Counted from the stretch's first letter, positions 36,009 through 45,225 are shown. The stretch is 64,000 nucleotides of DNA from Ruminococcus sp. (GCF_024692365.1 NZ_JAILMR010000109.1:29582-93581); one strand, 5' to 3'. Translations and numbers: made by a program. The notes: a model not told the origin generated them from the letters alone.

Positions 36009-36016
36009 AACAAACA

Positions 36017-36055
36017 GAGCGTATGCATTCATCTTTGCATACGCTCCTACTTTTT
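36017..36055. terminator. Terminator between queA and a convergent gene
   Basis: An 11-bp stem (GAGCGTATGCA with TGCATACGCTC) is followed on the plus strand by CTACTTTTTG. It can also fold on the minus strand and may serve the gene ending at 36061. Confidence 0.85.
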
Positions 36056-36060
36056 GACAA

Positions 36061-36603
36061 TTACTGCTCCTCGTCAAGCCAGATGCAGTAGTAATCTTCA
36101 TCATCATCCCAAGGAGTATTGCCCTCGCAGGGACCGACATATTTCAGCTCATTCCCTCTGATTATGATAGAACACTGATGTTCGGGCTCCCATGGGCAAT
36201 CTGCAACTATCTCATAGCCTATCTCATCAGTACCTTCTTCTGGAAGATCGATAAACAGACATGGCTTTTCCAAATGCTTGATGATATCTCCGCCATTCTC
36301 GAAATCATCTGCCGCTTTGTCAGTGTCCTCAGCGATATCATCGTAGATGCCCATAGCGTCCCATTCATCACGCATATAGTACATGAACTTCGCCAGTTTA
36401 TCACGGATATCCGCAATTAGCTCAGGCTTATCATTAAGGCAGTTATAGTGTGCTATGCATTTCTCTGCATAGCTGATATATTCGTTTGAATCGCCATACA
36501 ACGTTATATCCATCTCGCCCTGAAACAGCGAATCCGAATCGAACTTGCCGTTAAGCCAGCCAAGTCCGCCATCATCGTGAATTAAATCTCTGATTATACT
36601 CAT
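36061..36603 (-). CDS. Hypothetical acidic protein
   Basis: I do not recognise this 180-residue soluble protein. It is strongly acidic, with helical middle (KPELIADIRDKLAKFMYYM) and a beta-rich, Trp-containing end (CPWEPEHQCSIIIRGNELKYV, DYYCIWLDEEQ). The ATG has AAAGGAG upstream. It follows the next acidic gene by 28 bases. Such small acidic proteins often accompany toxins as immunity proteins, but no toxin is seen here, so this remains open. Confidence 0.7.
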   Translation of the reverse strand: MSIIRDLIHDDGGLGWLNGKFDSDSLFQGEMDITLYGDSNEYISYAEKCIAHYNCLNDKPELIADIRDKLAKFMYYMRDEWDAMGIYDDIAEDTDKAADDFENGGDIIKHLEKPCLFIDLPEEGTDEIGYEIVADCPWEPEHQCSIIIRGNELKYVGPCEGNTPWDDDEDYYCIWLDEEQ

Positions 36604-36631
36604 GTTCTTCTCCTTTATCTTTGTATATTAT

Positions 36632-37105
36632 TCAGTGTAACTGCGAAGCCTGTTCTTCGATGTAACTGTCAAGATACCTATAAACAAGCCCCCACATATC
36701 AAAGTCGTTGTTCATATACAAAGAACTTTCCAATTCACTCAGCCTATCGCTGAATTCCTCATATACCTCATCATTGTGACAATCTGCGAGGATCTGACTG
36801 TAATGTTCATCAAGTTTCAGCGCCTGTGAAAGGACTTCTGCGTCATCTTCATCGCCGATAGCCCTGAATGCATCTATCATCTTACGATATTTGTCCACCG
36901 TAAAATATCCGAAATAAGGTGTGGGGAAACCCTCCATAGTGTACACCGCGTCAAAGTCCATTATCAAAAGAACATTGTAAATCGCATCGTCGCAATCAGA
37001 CCATTTTTCTTCGTCATGGTCATACATTTCCATTGCAAGCTTCTCGCACAGCGATTCTCCCGTAAACTTTTCGGGAGCGACCTCGCTTCCATCCAACCAT
37101 TTCAT
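36632..37105 (-). CDS. Hypothetical acidic protein, weakly DUF4375 (DMP19)-like
   Basis: The track begins at a GTG (37114) that lies two bases from GGAGG; the ATG at 37105 (MKWLDGSEV) has a usable spacing of ten and is preferred. The helical protein has an acidic face and the segment PYFGYFTVDKYRKMIDAFRAIGDEDDAEVL, whose layout (aromatic patch, then a helix ending AIGDEDDAEVL) recalls the DUF4375/DMP19 family. That likeness is weak. No signal or membrane segment. It may be cotranscribed with the acidic gene after it. Confidence 0.65.
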   Translation of the reverse strand: MKWLDGSEVAPEKFTGESLCEKLAMEMYDHDEEKWSDCDDAIYNVLLIMDFDAVYTMEGFPTPYFGYFTVDKYRKMIDAFRAIGDEDDAEVLSQALKLDEHYSQILADCHNDEVYEEFSDRLSELESSLYMNNDFDMWGLVYRYLDSYIEEQASQLH

Positions 37106-37133
37106 ATCCGTCACACCTCCGCAGATTATTATT

Positions 37134-37168
37134 CAGACCGCGGCAGTTATTGATACCGCCGCGGTCTG
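37134..37168. terminator. Strong hairpin after the transglutaminase gene
   Basis: An 11-bp stem (CAGACCGCGGC with GCCGCGGTCTG) begins ten bases past the stop of the minus-strand transglutaminase gene. The minus strand continues AATAATAAT rather than a T run, while the plus strand has CAACTTTTTT, so termination strength on the minus strand is uncertain. Confidence 0.55.
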
Positions 37169-37177
37169 TCAACTTTT

Positions 37178-39418
37178 TTATATGCTGTCCTTAGTTTCAA
37201 CACTCTGAACAGACTTTTGTTTATTCTTGTTCTTACCGGCAAGAGCTTTCCAGCTCTGCTTGTAACAGCTGTACGCCGCCTCAAATTCAACGTCCGCAGG
37301 TCTGTATCCACCAAAGCATACCTGCTCAAACAGACTAACTGCCCTGCTTATCTCAGCACCTCTCTGAGTACCCATTTCAAGTATCTCTCTCGGGGTCATT
37401 CCGCGGATATGTTTATCCTTGTCAGAAGATATCTCCAACAGACGAACTATACGTTCATACAGTGCCAGAGTTTTCTCGGCAGAAGTCTTGCGGAACTTCA
37501 TCCTGATACGGAAGAACCTCTCGATTATTCTGTCGATAAATACCACGAATACAAGTACGAACAGAACGCCCAGGAACAGAGCTATCTTGCTGAAATAATC
37601 CATAAATGTTCTGATAGCATTGGCTGCGTTATTGCCGCCGTAGTTGTTTTCTGTACCCCTGTAATCAGGAACTGTGGGGTCGAAAGTAACCCAACCTGCA
37701 CCCGCAATGTATACCTCGACAAAAGCGTGGGCATGGCTGTCACGAACGACAATATTTCCCTCATCGTTTCTCTCGTAAGCCGCAAATCCCTCAACATATC
37801 TAGCAGGGATATCCAATGCTCTCGCCATCAGCACCATTGAAGTCGAATAGCTTGTACATACACCTGTCTTGCTTTCAAACAGGAAGTAATCTATCGATTC
37901 ATCATCGGGGATATATTCAAGGTCGTAGATATAACCGTTATCCTCGAAATAATCCACTATCGCGGTACACTTCTCATAATCGGTTTTACAATCCTTGGTA
38001 ATGTCCTTGGCAAGCTTATCGATGCCCTCAGTCACGCCGCCTTTTTCGGTGTAGCGGTCATAGATGCGTACTATCTGTGAGTAATCCTCTGGGGTGACAT
38101 CACCGTAGTAAACACCTCTTGTCATCAGCTTCTCAAAGCTCTCCCAGGTGAAAGGCAGACCGCTGACATAATTATACTCAGCGCCCTCCTCGGGAACACA
38201 GCCGTAGCTGACTCCAAGTCCGCCGTAAGCCGCAGAATAACGACTCTTAAAATAGAACTCACCGTGAACGTTCCTGAAACCGTAATCAAGGCTCTCAGTA
38301 TCCGCCATAAGAGGTGCGGGAATATAGCTCGGGCTGTAAGTCGGTCCCGAAAGATTCAGCCATGCCTTTTTGCTATACTCTTTGCCGAAGAGATCTTCCG
38401 TAAGTCCCAGATCTTCATATCTGCCAGTAGCTGCCATCTTCTTTAACAGGCTGTGCATATAGAGTGGCGAATTCACAATATTGTCTGTACCGTCCTCGGC
38501 ACCGTACCAATCTCTGTATTCGTCCTTCAGCACCCACTGGTCTGCTCTGAACAGGTCAAAGGACTGTCTGCGCAGATAGAAACCTTCATTATTCTTTGAA
38601 GTCTCAACAGTGAACAGTATCTCTCCTGTCGAATCAGCACCAAATCTCGGTGATGATACATCATTAAGATCATCATAAGCGGTGGTGTTCGAGTTCATAT
38701 AGTACTTGAAGATACCTTTGTTCGCCTCAAGCTGTGACTGATAGTAGGGCTTCGGCAAAAGCATCGTTATCGCTCCGACGAATGTCACGAACAGTGATAT
38801 ACCGATAGCATAGGAGCGGTTCATTATCATGTTTCGCTTCGTTTTGTCGATATAATCGTCCGCAACACGACGCTGATGTATCATCATCGCCAGGAATACA
38901 GTCATCATTATCGTCAAACTAAGGGTGTTAAGGCTCTGTGCTCGTTTTCCATAGATAACAAACGGGAACATAGTCACCAGCATAACACCGAATATCCTGA
39001 ACCTGTAAACGGTAAAATAGTAAAGTATGGATATGATGAAAAATCCCATACCCACAAAAATAAAGGCATTGTAGTAAAATACCGAACCCACTTCTTGCGA
39101 GTTCACATAAAACCAGTCAATAAAGCTGACGCCTGTTTGCCGCCAGCCGTTAGCTACCAACCACCCCGAGGACACAAGTACAACAAGTCCCAGTGCGGAA
39201 TATATCAAGAAACGCCATCCCTTCCGCTTCTTTATCTTTTCAAAAAAACAGAAAAGAATACATTCGTATGCCACGAATCCCGCTGTCACAGTCTTGACGA
39301 AATAATCATAGTAAGTTCCAAATATAACATTCATCACGACCGCGCCCAGCAGCAGCGGAAGAAAATACTTAGCTGTGAGAGCATAGAGCCATTTCAGCGG
39401 TTCTTTTTTTTCAGTCAT
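37178..39418 (-). CDS. Transglutaminase-like membrane protein
   Basis: Six or so membrane segments fill the first 215 residues, followed by an extracellular region with a transglutaminase-like core: Cys in KTGVCTSYST, His in DSHAHAFVEVY and Asp in FDPTVPDYRG. Another membrane segment lies near residue 600, and a cytoplasmic tail closes the 746-residue protein. Proteins of this shape occur with MoxR ATPases and DUF58 proteins, as here, and are linked to cell-envelope quality control or assembly; the reaction is not known. It is the third gene of that cluster, 14 bases after DUF58. Confidence 0.92.
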   Translation of the reverse strand: MTEKKEPLKWLYALTAKYFLPLLLGAVVMNVIFGTYYDYFVKTVTAGFVAYECILFCFFEKIKKRKGWRFLIYSALGLVVLVSSGWLVANGWRQTGVSFIDWFYVNSQEVGSVFYYNAFIFVGMGFFIISILYYFTVYRFRIFGVMLVTMFPFVIYGKRAQSLNTLSLTIMMTVFLAMMIHQRRVADDYIDKTKRNMIMNRSYAIGISLFVTFVGAITMLLPKPYYQSQLEANKGIFKYYMNSNTTAYDDLNDVSSPRFGADSTGEILFTVETSKNNEGFYLRRQSFDLFRADQWVLKDEYRDWYGAEDGTDNIVNSPLYMHSLLKKMAATGRYEDLGLTEDLFGKEYSKKAWLNLSGPTYSPSYIPAPLMADTESLDYGFRNVHGEFYFKSRYSAAYGGLGVSYGCVPEEGAEYNYVSGLPFTWESFEKLMTRGVYYGDVTPEDYSQIVRIYDRYTEKGGVTEGIDKLAKDITKDCKTDYEKCTAIVDYFEDNGYIYDLEYIPDDESIDYFLFESKTGVCTSYSTSMVLMARALDIPARYVEGFAAYERNDEGNIVVRDSHAHAFVEVYIAGAGWVTFDPTVPDYRGTENNYGGNNAANAIRTFMDYFSKIALFLGVLFVLVFVVFIDRIIERFFRIRMKFRKTSAEKTLALYERIVRLLEISSDKDKHIRGMTPREILEMGTQRGAEISRAVSLFEQVCFGGYRPADVEFEAAYSCYKQSWKALAGKNKNKQKSVQSVETKDSI

Positions 39419-39432
39419 GGCTCGCGCCCCCT

Positions 39433-40602
39433 TTAAGTTAGTTTTTCAAATTCAAATTCACGGCTGACTGTCCACATATCATTTCTGATAGCTCCCAGTC
39501 CGCTCTCCTTGACTACAACCAGCGTGCCCTCAAAGTTCTCCATAAGTGCCGCCAGCTGATCGGTCATCTGCCCTGTGCAGGCAGTAAAACAGATCATAGA
39601 TTTGCCCTTTTCGTTTATCTCATGATCGACCATTCTTCGTTCATCGGGATAAGGCGTTATCCCAGCCAGTCTTTCCTGAAGCTGTATCAGCGAAGCTTCA
39701 TCGCCTATCTCAGCCATTTCCCAATTGCCGTCTATGAAATAGTTGTACTCACTCTCATACCCCGATCTTATCAGCATTGAAAGCATAGCAAGCGAGCCCT
39801 CTATCGCAATGTCCATCATGGTATAGCTTATCAGATCGGGTGTCGGGCTTGTTGGCAGATCCATCCTGAATATCTGGCTGGAAGAAGTTACCTTCTCATC
39901 AAGCCTTACCATAAGCTGATCCTTTTTGGAACTCAGCTTCCAGTTGACCCTTTTCAGCGGATCTCCCGGAACATAAGCCCTGTGTTCATATCCCGGAACA
40001 CCTGTCAGTGCAGATGAAGTCTCATTTGATTCCTCATCGCTGTCATCAAAGGATATGTTCTGTGATACCGATCTCAGCACTTCGCTCTGGGAACCTGTAT
40101 CTGGTATCCTCGGAAGTATCTTCACCTTGCACATTTCGGGAAGCTTCTTCTTTTTCATACTGAAAATACCGAGGTAATCGGTGAAAGTGATCTTCTCAAC
40201 AGAAACCTCCGCACCGCCGCAAAGTATGGCTTTCAGCGGTATCTCAATGCTGTCGCCACGCAGGCCCGTACAAATGAATCTGTAAGCCAGCGAACCGTCT
40301 TCACCCTCAATATTCGGTGTCACAGCAAGAGTTACCTCGATAAAGGAACTTGGGAATATAGTCTTTTTATTGAAATCCAGTCTGGCTGTCAGTTCATCGC
40401 CCTTGTTGACGATATTGCCCGAAAGCCCCATGGATATATCTATCGTTGAATGTGATAAAGCCAGCAACGCCAACGATGTTATATTCGCCAGTATAAGCAG
40501 CACACCGATAAATATGCCGCCGCTGCCGCTTATCAGATAAGCCAGTACAACGGACAATGCCAGGCATGCCAGAAAGCTTATCAGGTTTTTTACAGTTTCC
40601 AA
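39433..40602 (-). CDS. DUF58 domain protein (MoxR-associated)
   Basis: Two membrane segments at the N terminus are followed by a beta-rich extracellular-like region and the DUF58 signature (GVPGYEHRAYVPGDPLKRVNWKLSSK in outline; motif block YVPGDPLKRVNWK). These proteins contain a von Willebrand A-like fold and act as partners of MoxR ATPases. The first codon is TTG, with GGAG about ten bases upstream, inside the end of moxR. It is the middle gene of the moxR-DUF58-transglutaminase operon. Confidence 0.92.
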   Translation of the reverse strand: METVKNLISFLACLALSVVLAYLISGSGGIFIGVLLILANITSLALLALSHSTIDISMGLSGNIVNKGDELTARLDFNKKTIFPSSFIEVTLAVTPNIEGEDGSLAYRFICTGLRGDSIEIPLKAILCGGAEVSVEKITFTDYLGIFSMKKKKLPEMCKVKILPRIPDTGSQSEVLRSVSQNISFDDSDEESNETSSALTGVPGYEHRAYVPGDPLKRVNWKLSSKKDQLMVRLDEKVTSSSQIFRMDLPTSPTPDLISYTMMDIAIEGSLAMLSMLIRSGYESEYNYFIDGNWEMAEIGDEASLIQLQERLAGITPYPDERRMVDHEINEKGKSMICFTACTGQMTDQLAALMENFEGTLVVVKESGLGAIRNDMWTVSREFEFEKLT

Positions 40603-40608
40603 ATCTTA

Positions 40609-41544
40609 TCACTCCGCAGTAGTAGGACTTTGTACCGTCATCGCCACAGCTTGAAGTGCAGCGCCGTTGCTTGCAAAATTAGACTTGCCCTTTGGCGAAA
40701 GCATCAGCCTGTGCGCAAGTACCTCTACCATTACCGACTTAACATCGTCGGGAACAACATAATTTCTGCCGTTTACATATGCGTAGGACTTTACCGCCCT
40801 CAACAGTGCGATAGAACCACGGGGAGAAACACCCAGCCTTATATACTCGGAATTTCTGGTGGCAGTAACGATATCGAGGATATACTTCCTTATGCTTGGA
40901 GCGGTGGCCACTTTCTGTGCTTCTTCCATCAGCACTGCGATATCATCGGTAGTCATAACAGCTTTAAGGTCTTTAGCCGAAATAAGGTTCTCACCGTTGG
41001 ACATTATGCGAAGTTCGTCCTCATAATCGGGATAACCCATGGATATCTTCATTATGAATCTGTCCATCTGCGCTTCGGGCAGATGATAAGTACCATATGT
41101 CTCAACAGGGTTCTGGGTAGCCAGTGTCATGAAAGGCACAGGCAGTATATGGGTAACACCATCGATAGATATCTGATGCTCTTCCATTATCTCCAGCAAG
41201 CTTGACTGTGACTTAGGCGAAGCACGGTTTATCTCGTCCGCCAGCAGGAAGTTGCACATGGCAGCGCCCTCTTTGTATTCAAGTTCCCTTGTAACCTGAT
41301 TTATCATGGAGAAGCCCACGATATCCGATGGCATAACGTCGGGGGTCAGCTGTATACGGTTGAACTTGCCCGCAACAGACCTCGCCAGTGCAGACACCAG
41401 CTGGGTTTTACCAACACCGGGAACGTCCTCTATCAGTACATGACCGCCGCAAAGCATGGCAGTTACTATTTTAAGCACTGTTTCCTGCTTTCCGACGATG
41501 ACTTTCTCTATATTTGCTACCAAAGCTTCGATCTTACTGTTCAT
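40609..41544 (-). CDS. MoxR-family AAA+ ATPase
   Basis: MoxR ATPases act as chaperones for partner proteins with VWA-like domains. The Walker A motif GVPGVGKTQLVSAL, Walker B region LLADEINRASPKSQSSLLEIMEE, sensor ATQNPVETYGTY and the arginine finger region ISMGYP are intact. The track starts at a TTG; the adjacent ATG at 41544 has seven bases of spacing from GGAGG and is preferred. It heads the operon with DUF58 and the transglutaminase-like protein. Confidence 0.95.
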   Translation of the reverse strand: MNSKIEALVANIEKVIVGKQETVLKIVTAMLCGGHVLIEDVPGVGKTQLVSALARSVAGKFNRIQLTPDVMPSDIVGFSMINQVTRELEYKEGAAMCNFLLADEINRASPKSQSSLLEIMEEHQISIDGVTHILPVPFMTLATQNPVETYGTYHLPEAQMDRFIMKISMGYPDYEDELRIMSNGENLISAKDLKAVMTTDDIAVLMEEAQKVATAPSIRKYILDIVTATRNSEYIRLGVSPRGSIALLRAVKSYAYVNGRNYVVPDDVKSVMVEVLAHRLMLSPKGKSNFASNGAALQAVAMTVQSPTTAE

Positions 41545-41604
41545 CAAATATCCTCCTGTTCAGGGATAAATTACACGTCCCAAAAACGCATATTATACTG
41601 TAAT

Positions 41605-41633
41605 ATTATACCATAATTATAAACCGATGTCAA
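41605..41633 (-). promoter_or_regulatory. Promoter of the moxR operon
   Basis: TTGACA, 17 bases ending ATGG and TATAAT on the minus strand; a second TATAAT lies 12 bases further down. Confidence 0.85.
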
Positions 41634-41662
41634 CCAATTAAACGACAAATACACAAATTATA

Positions 41663-41695
41663 CAAAAATCGGATCTGCTATTCTCACAGACCCGA
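41663..41695 (-). terminator. Terminator of rlmD
   Basis: The minus strand has TCGGGTCTG, a nine-base loop, CAGATCCGA and TTTTTG, about 40 bases past the rlmD stop. Confidence 0.82.
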
Positions 41696-41734
41696 CTTCA
41701 TATCAAATTAAACGTCATAATGACCGATAAACCG

Positions 41735-43066
41735 TCATTTTCTGCGATTGCCGCCGTTCTTTGCGGGTCTTCCGAAGTTCTTTATAGGTCTACCTGCTTT
41801 CTTCACAGTTCTTCCGACTGACTTTCCACGCGGCTTCAAAAATACCTGTTCTTCCTTCTCGGGAACTTTCACAGGAGGTTTTTCGACTGGCTTTTCAGCC
41901 TTTTCAAGACAGACAACATTCTCGATGCCCATAGTATGGGGGAACATATCCACAGGCTGAATGAATGACGCCCTGTAACCCTCGCGTTTGAATATCCTGA
42001 GATCACGTTCAAGAGTTTCAATACTGCACGATACATATACTATCTTCTCGGGGGCAAGCTTCACTGCACATCCGATGAACTCACGGCTGGCACCCGCCCT
42101 TGGAGGATCCATAACCAGCACATCAAAGCTGTCACCGCGTGATGCCATCGCCTGCATGAATTTACCTGCATCATCGTTGTAGAATTTGATATTATCCAGA
42201 CCGTTCAGCTCCGCATTGACCTTAGCATCTCTGCAAGCCGATTTATTAAGTTCCACACCTGTTACTTCCGCGCCGTTTTTCGCACAGATTATACCGATAG
42301 TACCGGTGCCGCAGTAAGCATCTATGACCTTAACGCCCTTGCGTATACCCGCAGCTTCAACTGCGAAATTGTACAATTTTTCGGTCTGTATCGGATTAAC
42401 CTGATAGAATGAAGCGGGCGATATCCTGAACCTGCATCCGCAAAGTTCGTCCTCGATATAACCCTTTCCGTAAAGGACAATGCTCCTTTCACCCAGAGTA
42501 AGGGGCATACCGTTGGTGCAAATATTGTGGACTATCGTAGTTATCTCGGGGTGTGCTTTTACCAAAACCTTGACGAAATTGTTCTTCGCTGGCAGCATCG
42601 GCGAAGCCGTAACAAGCACCACCATCACCTGTCCTGTTGTGAAAGAAGTCCTTATCAGCGTATGCCTGAGAATACCCTCGCCTGTACGCAGGTCAAAAGG
42701 TCTTATGCGCATATCTTTCATGAGCACCTTGATGGTCTGTACGATAGGTGAAGCGACCTCGGCTTCAAGCATACAGTCGTCAACAGCCACCATCTTCTTA
42801 GCGTTGGACTGATAAACACCTGATATTATACGCTTTGAGCTATCAAGTGCGTAAACAGTCTGTACCTTGCACCTGTAATTATATGGTTCTTCCATAGGAA
42901 CTATATCCCGAACTTTTCCGAATCCTGAAAGCATACGTGCAGCTTTCTCCTGCTTTCTAGCCAGCTGTTCGCTGTAACTCTCACTCAGCTGACATCCGCC
43001 GCATCTTTTGAAGCAGCGGCATTTTCTCTCACCGGTTGTATGATCTGTGATGACCTTTTTAGGCAT
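41735..43066 (-). CDS. rlmD: 23S rRNA (uracil-5-)-methyltransferase, RumA/RlmCD family
   Basis: The enzyme methylates a uracil in 23S rRNA with SAM. The start is the ATG at 43066 (MPKKVITDHTTGERK) with GGAGGG upstream. Iron-sulfur cysteines lie in CRCFKRCGGCQ, the SAM motif in VIDAYCGTGTIGI, DPPRAGAS follows, and the catalytic Cys is in YVSCSIETL. The usual N-terminal TRAM domain seems missing. A basic, repeat-like tail after residue 390 (KPRGKSVGRTVKKAGRP, KNFGRPAKNGG) is unusual and probably binds RNA. Confidence 0.92.
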   Translation of the reverse strand: MPKKVITDHTTGERKCRCFKRCGGCQLSESYSEQLARKQEKAARMLSGFGKVRDIVPMEEPYNYRCKVQTVYALDSSKRIISGVYQSNAKKMVAVDDCMLEAEVASPIVQTIKVLMKDMRIRPFDLRTGEGILRHTLIRTSFTTGQVMVVLVTASPMLPAKNNFVKVLVKAHPEITTIVHNICTNGMPLTLGERSIVLYGKGYIEDELCGCRFRISPASFYQVNPIQTEKLYNFAVEAAGIRKGVKVIDAYCGTGTIGIICAKNGAEVTGVELNKSACRDAKVNAELNGLDNIKFYNDDAGKFMQAMASRGDSFDVLVMDPPRAGASREFIGCAVKLAPEKIVYVSCSIETLERDLRIFKREGYRASFIQPVDMFPHTMGIENVVCLEKAEKPVEKPPVKVPEKEEQVFLKPRGKSVGRTVKKAGRPIKNFGRPAKNGGNRRK

Positions 43067-43176
43067 ATCTTGCCCTCCCGAAAATTTATTCAACAAGTGT
43101 ACGGGCTTCTCCCGACACACATTTTTCCAATACTATTCCACGCCCATTATCCCATGGAAATCAGAGCAGTAGTATG

Positions 43177-43205
43177 ATTATACCATGTTTACACTCCCCT
43201 GTCAA
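43177..43205 (-). promoter_or_regulatory. Promoter of rlmD
   Basis: TTGACA, 17 bases ending ATGG and TATAAT on the minus strand; it matches the consensus fully. Confidence 0.88.
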
Positions 43206-43287
43206 CGTTCCGTGTCGCAAAACAAGAAAACATTTATTAGAACATTCCTGAACATTATTACACTCATAGTACTAATCTTCATGCTAA

Positions 43288-43320
43288 CAAAAAGACAGCC
43301 GCACATCAGTACAGCTGTCT
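43288..43320 (-). terminator. Terminator of the cohesin-like gene
   Basis: The minus strand has AAGACAGC, a loop, GCTGTCTT and TTTTG, 16 bases past the stop. Confidence 0.8.
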
Positions 43321-43335
43321 TGATATTACGAAAAA

Positions 43336-44640
43336 TTATTCCTCGTCACCGTTATCTTCGGAAGATTCTGCTTCAGTCTCATCAGCTTCGGACTCTTCTC
43401 CGCGGAGTGCCTTGCGGCGAGCATCGCGGGCATCGAAAGCCTTTTTCAGGTCAGCACGCATCTCTTCTTCGTCAGCGTCCTCGTCCTCCTGCTCTTCTCT
43501 CTCGAAGAAAGCTTCTGCCGCTGCAAGCTTCTTGCGGCGCTTGCTTGTTGGCTTCATTATAACAAGATATTCAACAGCGATTATTACCGCAGTCAGCGCA
43601 ACAGCGATTATGATAAACAGATTACGGACTGTCTTATCCATACCCTTACTGTCGTTATCAGCAGCAGGTGCTGTTCTGTCCTGTGCATCTGTCACGATAG
43701 TATCATCTTCAATTACGATATCATATGTTTCAATCTCATCATTGTTGAATACTACATCAAAAGAAGTCTCACCCGCAGCCAGCATCTTGAAAACGCCGTC
43801 TTCAAATTTTACTATGCTCTCATCAGCAACAACAATGTTCCTGTAATCCTCGATACCCATCTCCGAGGGCGGAGCCTGACCAATGCTCTTCTGAACTCTT
43901 ACCAACTTGTTGAGCTTGGGAGCCTCCTGCTGGTTGTTTGCCTGATAGCCGGGAGCATCGGGATTTGCGATTATACCATTATCAACAGAATAGGATATCG
44001 GTATGCCTGTCTTGTTATCAAGGGTGGTAACAGTCAGGAAAAGTGTGGTGGATACCATATCCTTATCCAGAACACTGAAATTCAGGGTAACATAATTGCC
44101 CTGAAATTTGCTGCCCGAATCATTGGTATAGTTGAATACATACTTGCCGTTGAAGCTGTTCTCGGCAGCCTTGCCGCCTGCTTCGGGATTTATCTGAGTG
44201 CTGTCAAGCTGTAAAAGCGCAGTATCGAATGTTACAGACATCAGTGTGCTGGATACAGCAGTATCAGCCTCTATCCTGAGTTCTACCGATACTTTGCCGT
44301 CCTTTATCTCGTCGGGCTTTAGGTACACTCTTGAAGGTGCAGATGTAGGCTTATCAGGAACAAGAGTAGTAGTCTTGTTCTGCATAGCTGTGACTTCATT
44401 TCCCGCAGACTGTGCAGGGTCAAAATCAGGGGTAGGAGCTGTCGTTGTGGTAGTCTCCTCATAGCCGTTATCATAGCTGTAATCGTAATTATAATCATAA
44501 TTATTATAATCGTATGTATTGTAATCATAAGTGTTATAATCATAACTGGGGTCGTAGCCGTACTCAGCAAAAGCCGCAGGTGCGGAAGCTGCGACCATCA
44601 AAGCCGCGGCAATGACCGCAGCAAACCTTTTTATAAACAT
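43336..44640 (-). CDS. Membrane-anchored protein with cohesin-like domain and Tyr-rich repeats
   Basis: The start at 44640 has GGGAGTGG upstream and opens a signal peptide (MFIKRFAAVIAAALMVAASAP). A low-complexity stretch of YDYN/TYDYN repeats (about residues 27-60) and a Thr/Pro linker follow. Residues about 105-235 look like a cohesin or related beta sandwich: KVSVELRIEADTAVSSTLMSVTFDTALLQL, YVTLNFSVLDKD. A small BIG-like beta domain (about 265-315) leads to one membrane segment (LFIIIAVALTAVIIAVEYLVI) and an acidic, Arg-rich cytoplasmic tail. If the cohesin call is right, it could hold dockerin enzymes on the membrane; that is inference. Confidence 0.75.
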   Translation of the reverse strand: MFIKRFAAVIAAALMVAASAPAAFAEYGYDPSYDYNTYDYNTYDYNNYDYNYDYSYDNGYEETTTTTAPTPDFDPAQSAGNEVTAMQNKTTTLVPDKPTSAPSRVYLKPDEIKDGKVSVELRIEADTAVSSTLMSVTFDTALLQLDSTQINPEAGGKAAENSFNGKYVFNYTNDSGSKFQGNYVTLNFSVLDKDMVSTTLFLTVTTLDNKTGIPISYSVDNGIIANPDAPGYQANNQQEAPKLNKLVRVQKSIGQAPPSEMGIEDYRNIVVADESIVKFEDGVFKMLAAGETSFDVVFNNDEIETYDIVIEDDTIVTDAQDRTAPAADNDSKGMDKTVRNLFIIIAVALTAVIIAVEYLVIMKPTSKRRKKLAAAEAFFEREEQEDEDADEEEMRADLKKAFDARDARRKALRGEESEADETEAESSEDNGDEE

Positions 44641-44678
44641 TTTTACCACTCCCGAGAATAATTTTTCGCTATACACAG

Positions 44679-44709
44679 CAAAAACCTCTATATTTTTATA
44701 ATACAGAGG
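44679..44709 (-). terminator. Terminator of the cyclophilin gene
   Basis: The minus strand has CCTCTGTA, an AT loop, TATAGAGG and TTTTTGC, 25 bases past the stop. Confidence 0.78.
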
Positions 44710-44733
44710 CATCTGCTTTAAAATTGTTAATTA

Positions 44734-45207
44734 TCAGTCAACTAAAGTAACTTTCTTCATCACCTGTGGCTCCAGAGGCTTGTCGTTGAAATCAACCTTG
44801 ACATCAGCTATCTCGTCAACTACCTCGATACCCTTTACTACCTTGCCGAAAGCTGCATAGTCACCGTCAAGGTGAGGAGCATCTTCGTGCATGATGAAGA
44901 ACTGTGAGCTTGCAGAGTTGGGCATCATGGATCTTGCCATGGAGATAACGCCTCTTGTATGCTTGAGATCGTTATTAAAACCGTTTCTTGCAAATTCGCC
45001 CTTGATCTTCTCGTCAGAGCCACCCATGCCTGTACCTTCTGGGTCACCGCCCTGGATCATGAAGCCCTTGATGACTCTGTGGAATATCAGACCATCATAA
45101 AAGCCCTGCTTTACCAGCTTCTCAAAATTTGCTACCGTGATAGGTGCCTTCTCGGGATAAAGTTCGATAAGTATCTCCTTACCGTTTTCCATTTCTATTT
45201 TAACCAT
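44734..45207 (-). CDS. Cyclophilin-type peptidyl-prolyl isomerase
   Basis: The enzyme speeds cis-trans isomerisation before proline. The catalytic core is intact (FHRVIKGFMIQGGDPEGTGMGG, SASSQFFIMHEDAPHLDGDYAAFG in outline), and no signal peptide is present, so it is cytoplasmic. The track starts at a GTG; the ATG at 45207 (MVKIEMENGKE) has nine bases of spacing from AGAGG and is preferred. It is the last of three genes transcribed from 46637. Confidence 0.95.
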   Translation of the reverse strand: MVKIEMENGKEILIELYPEKAPITVANFEKLVKQGFYDGLIFHRVIKGFMIQGGDPEGTGMGGSDEKIKGEFARNGFNNDLKHTRGVISMARSMMPNSASSQFFIMHEDAPHLDGDYAAFGKVVKGIEVVDEIADVKVDFNDKPLEPQVMKKVTLVD

Positions 45208-45225
45208 TTCCACTTTCCTCTCTGT

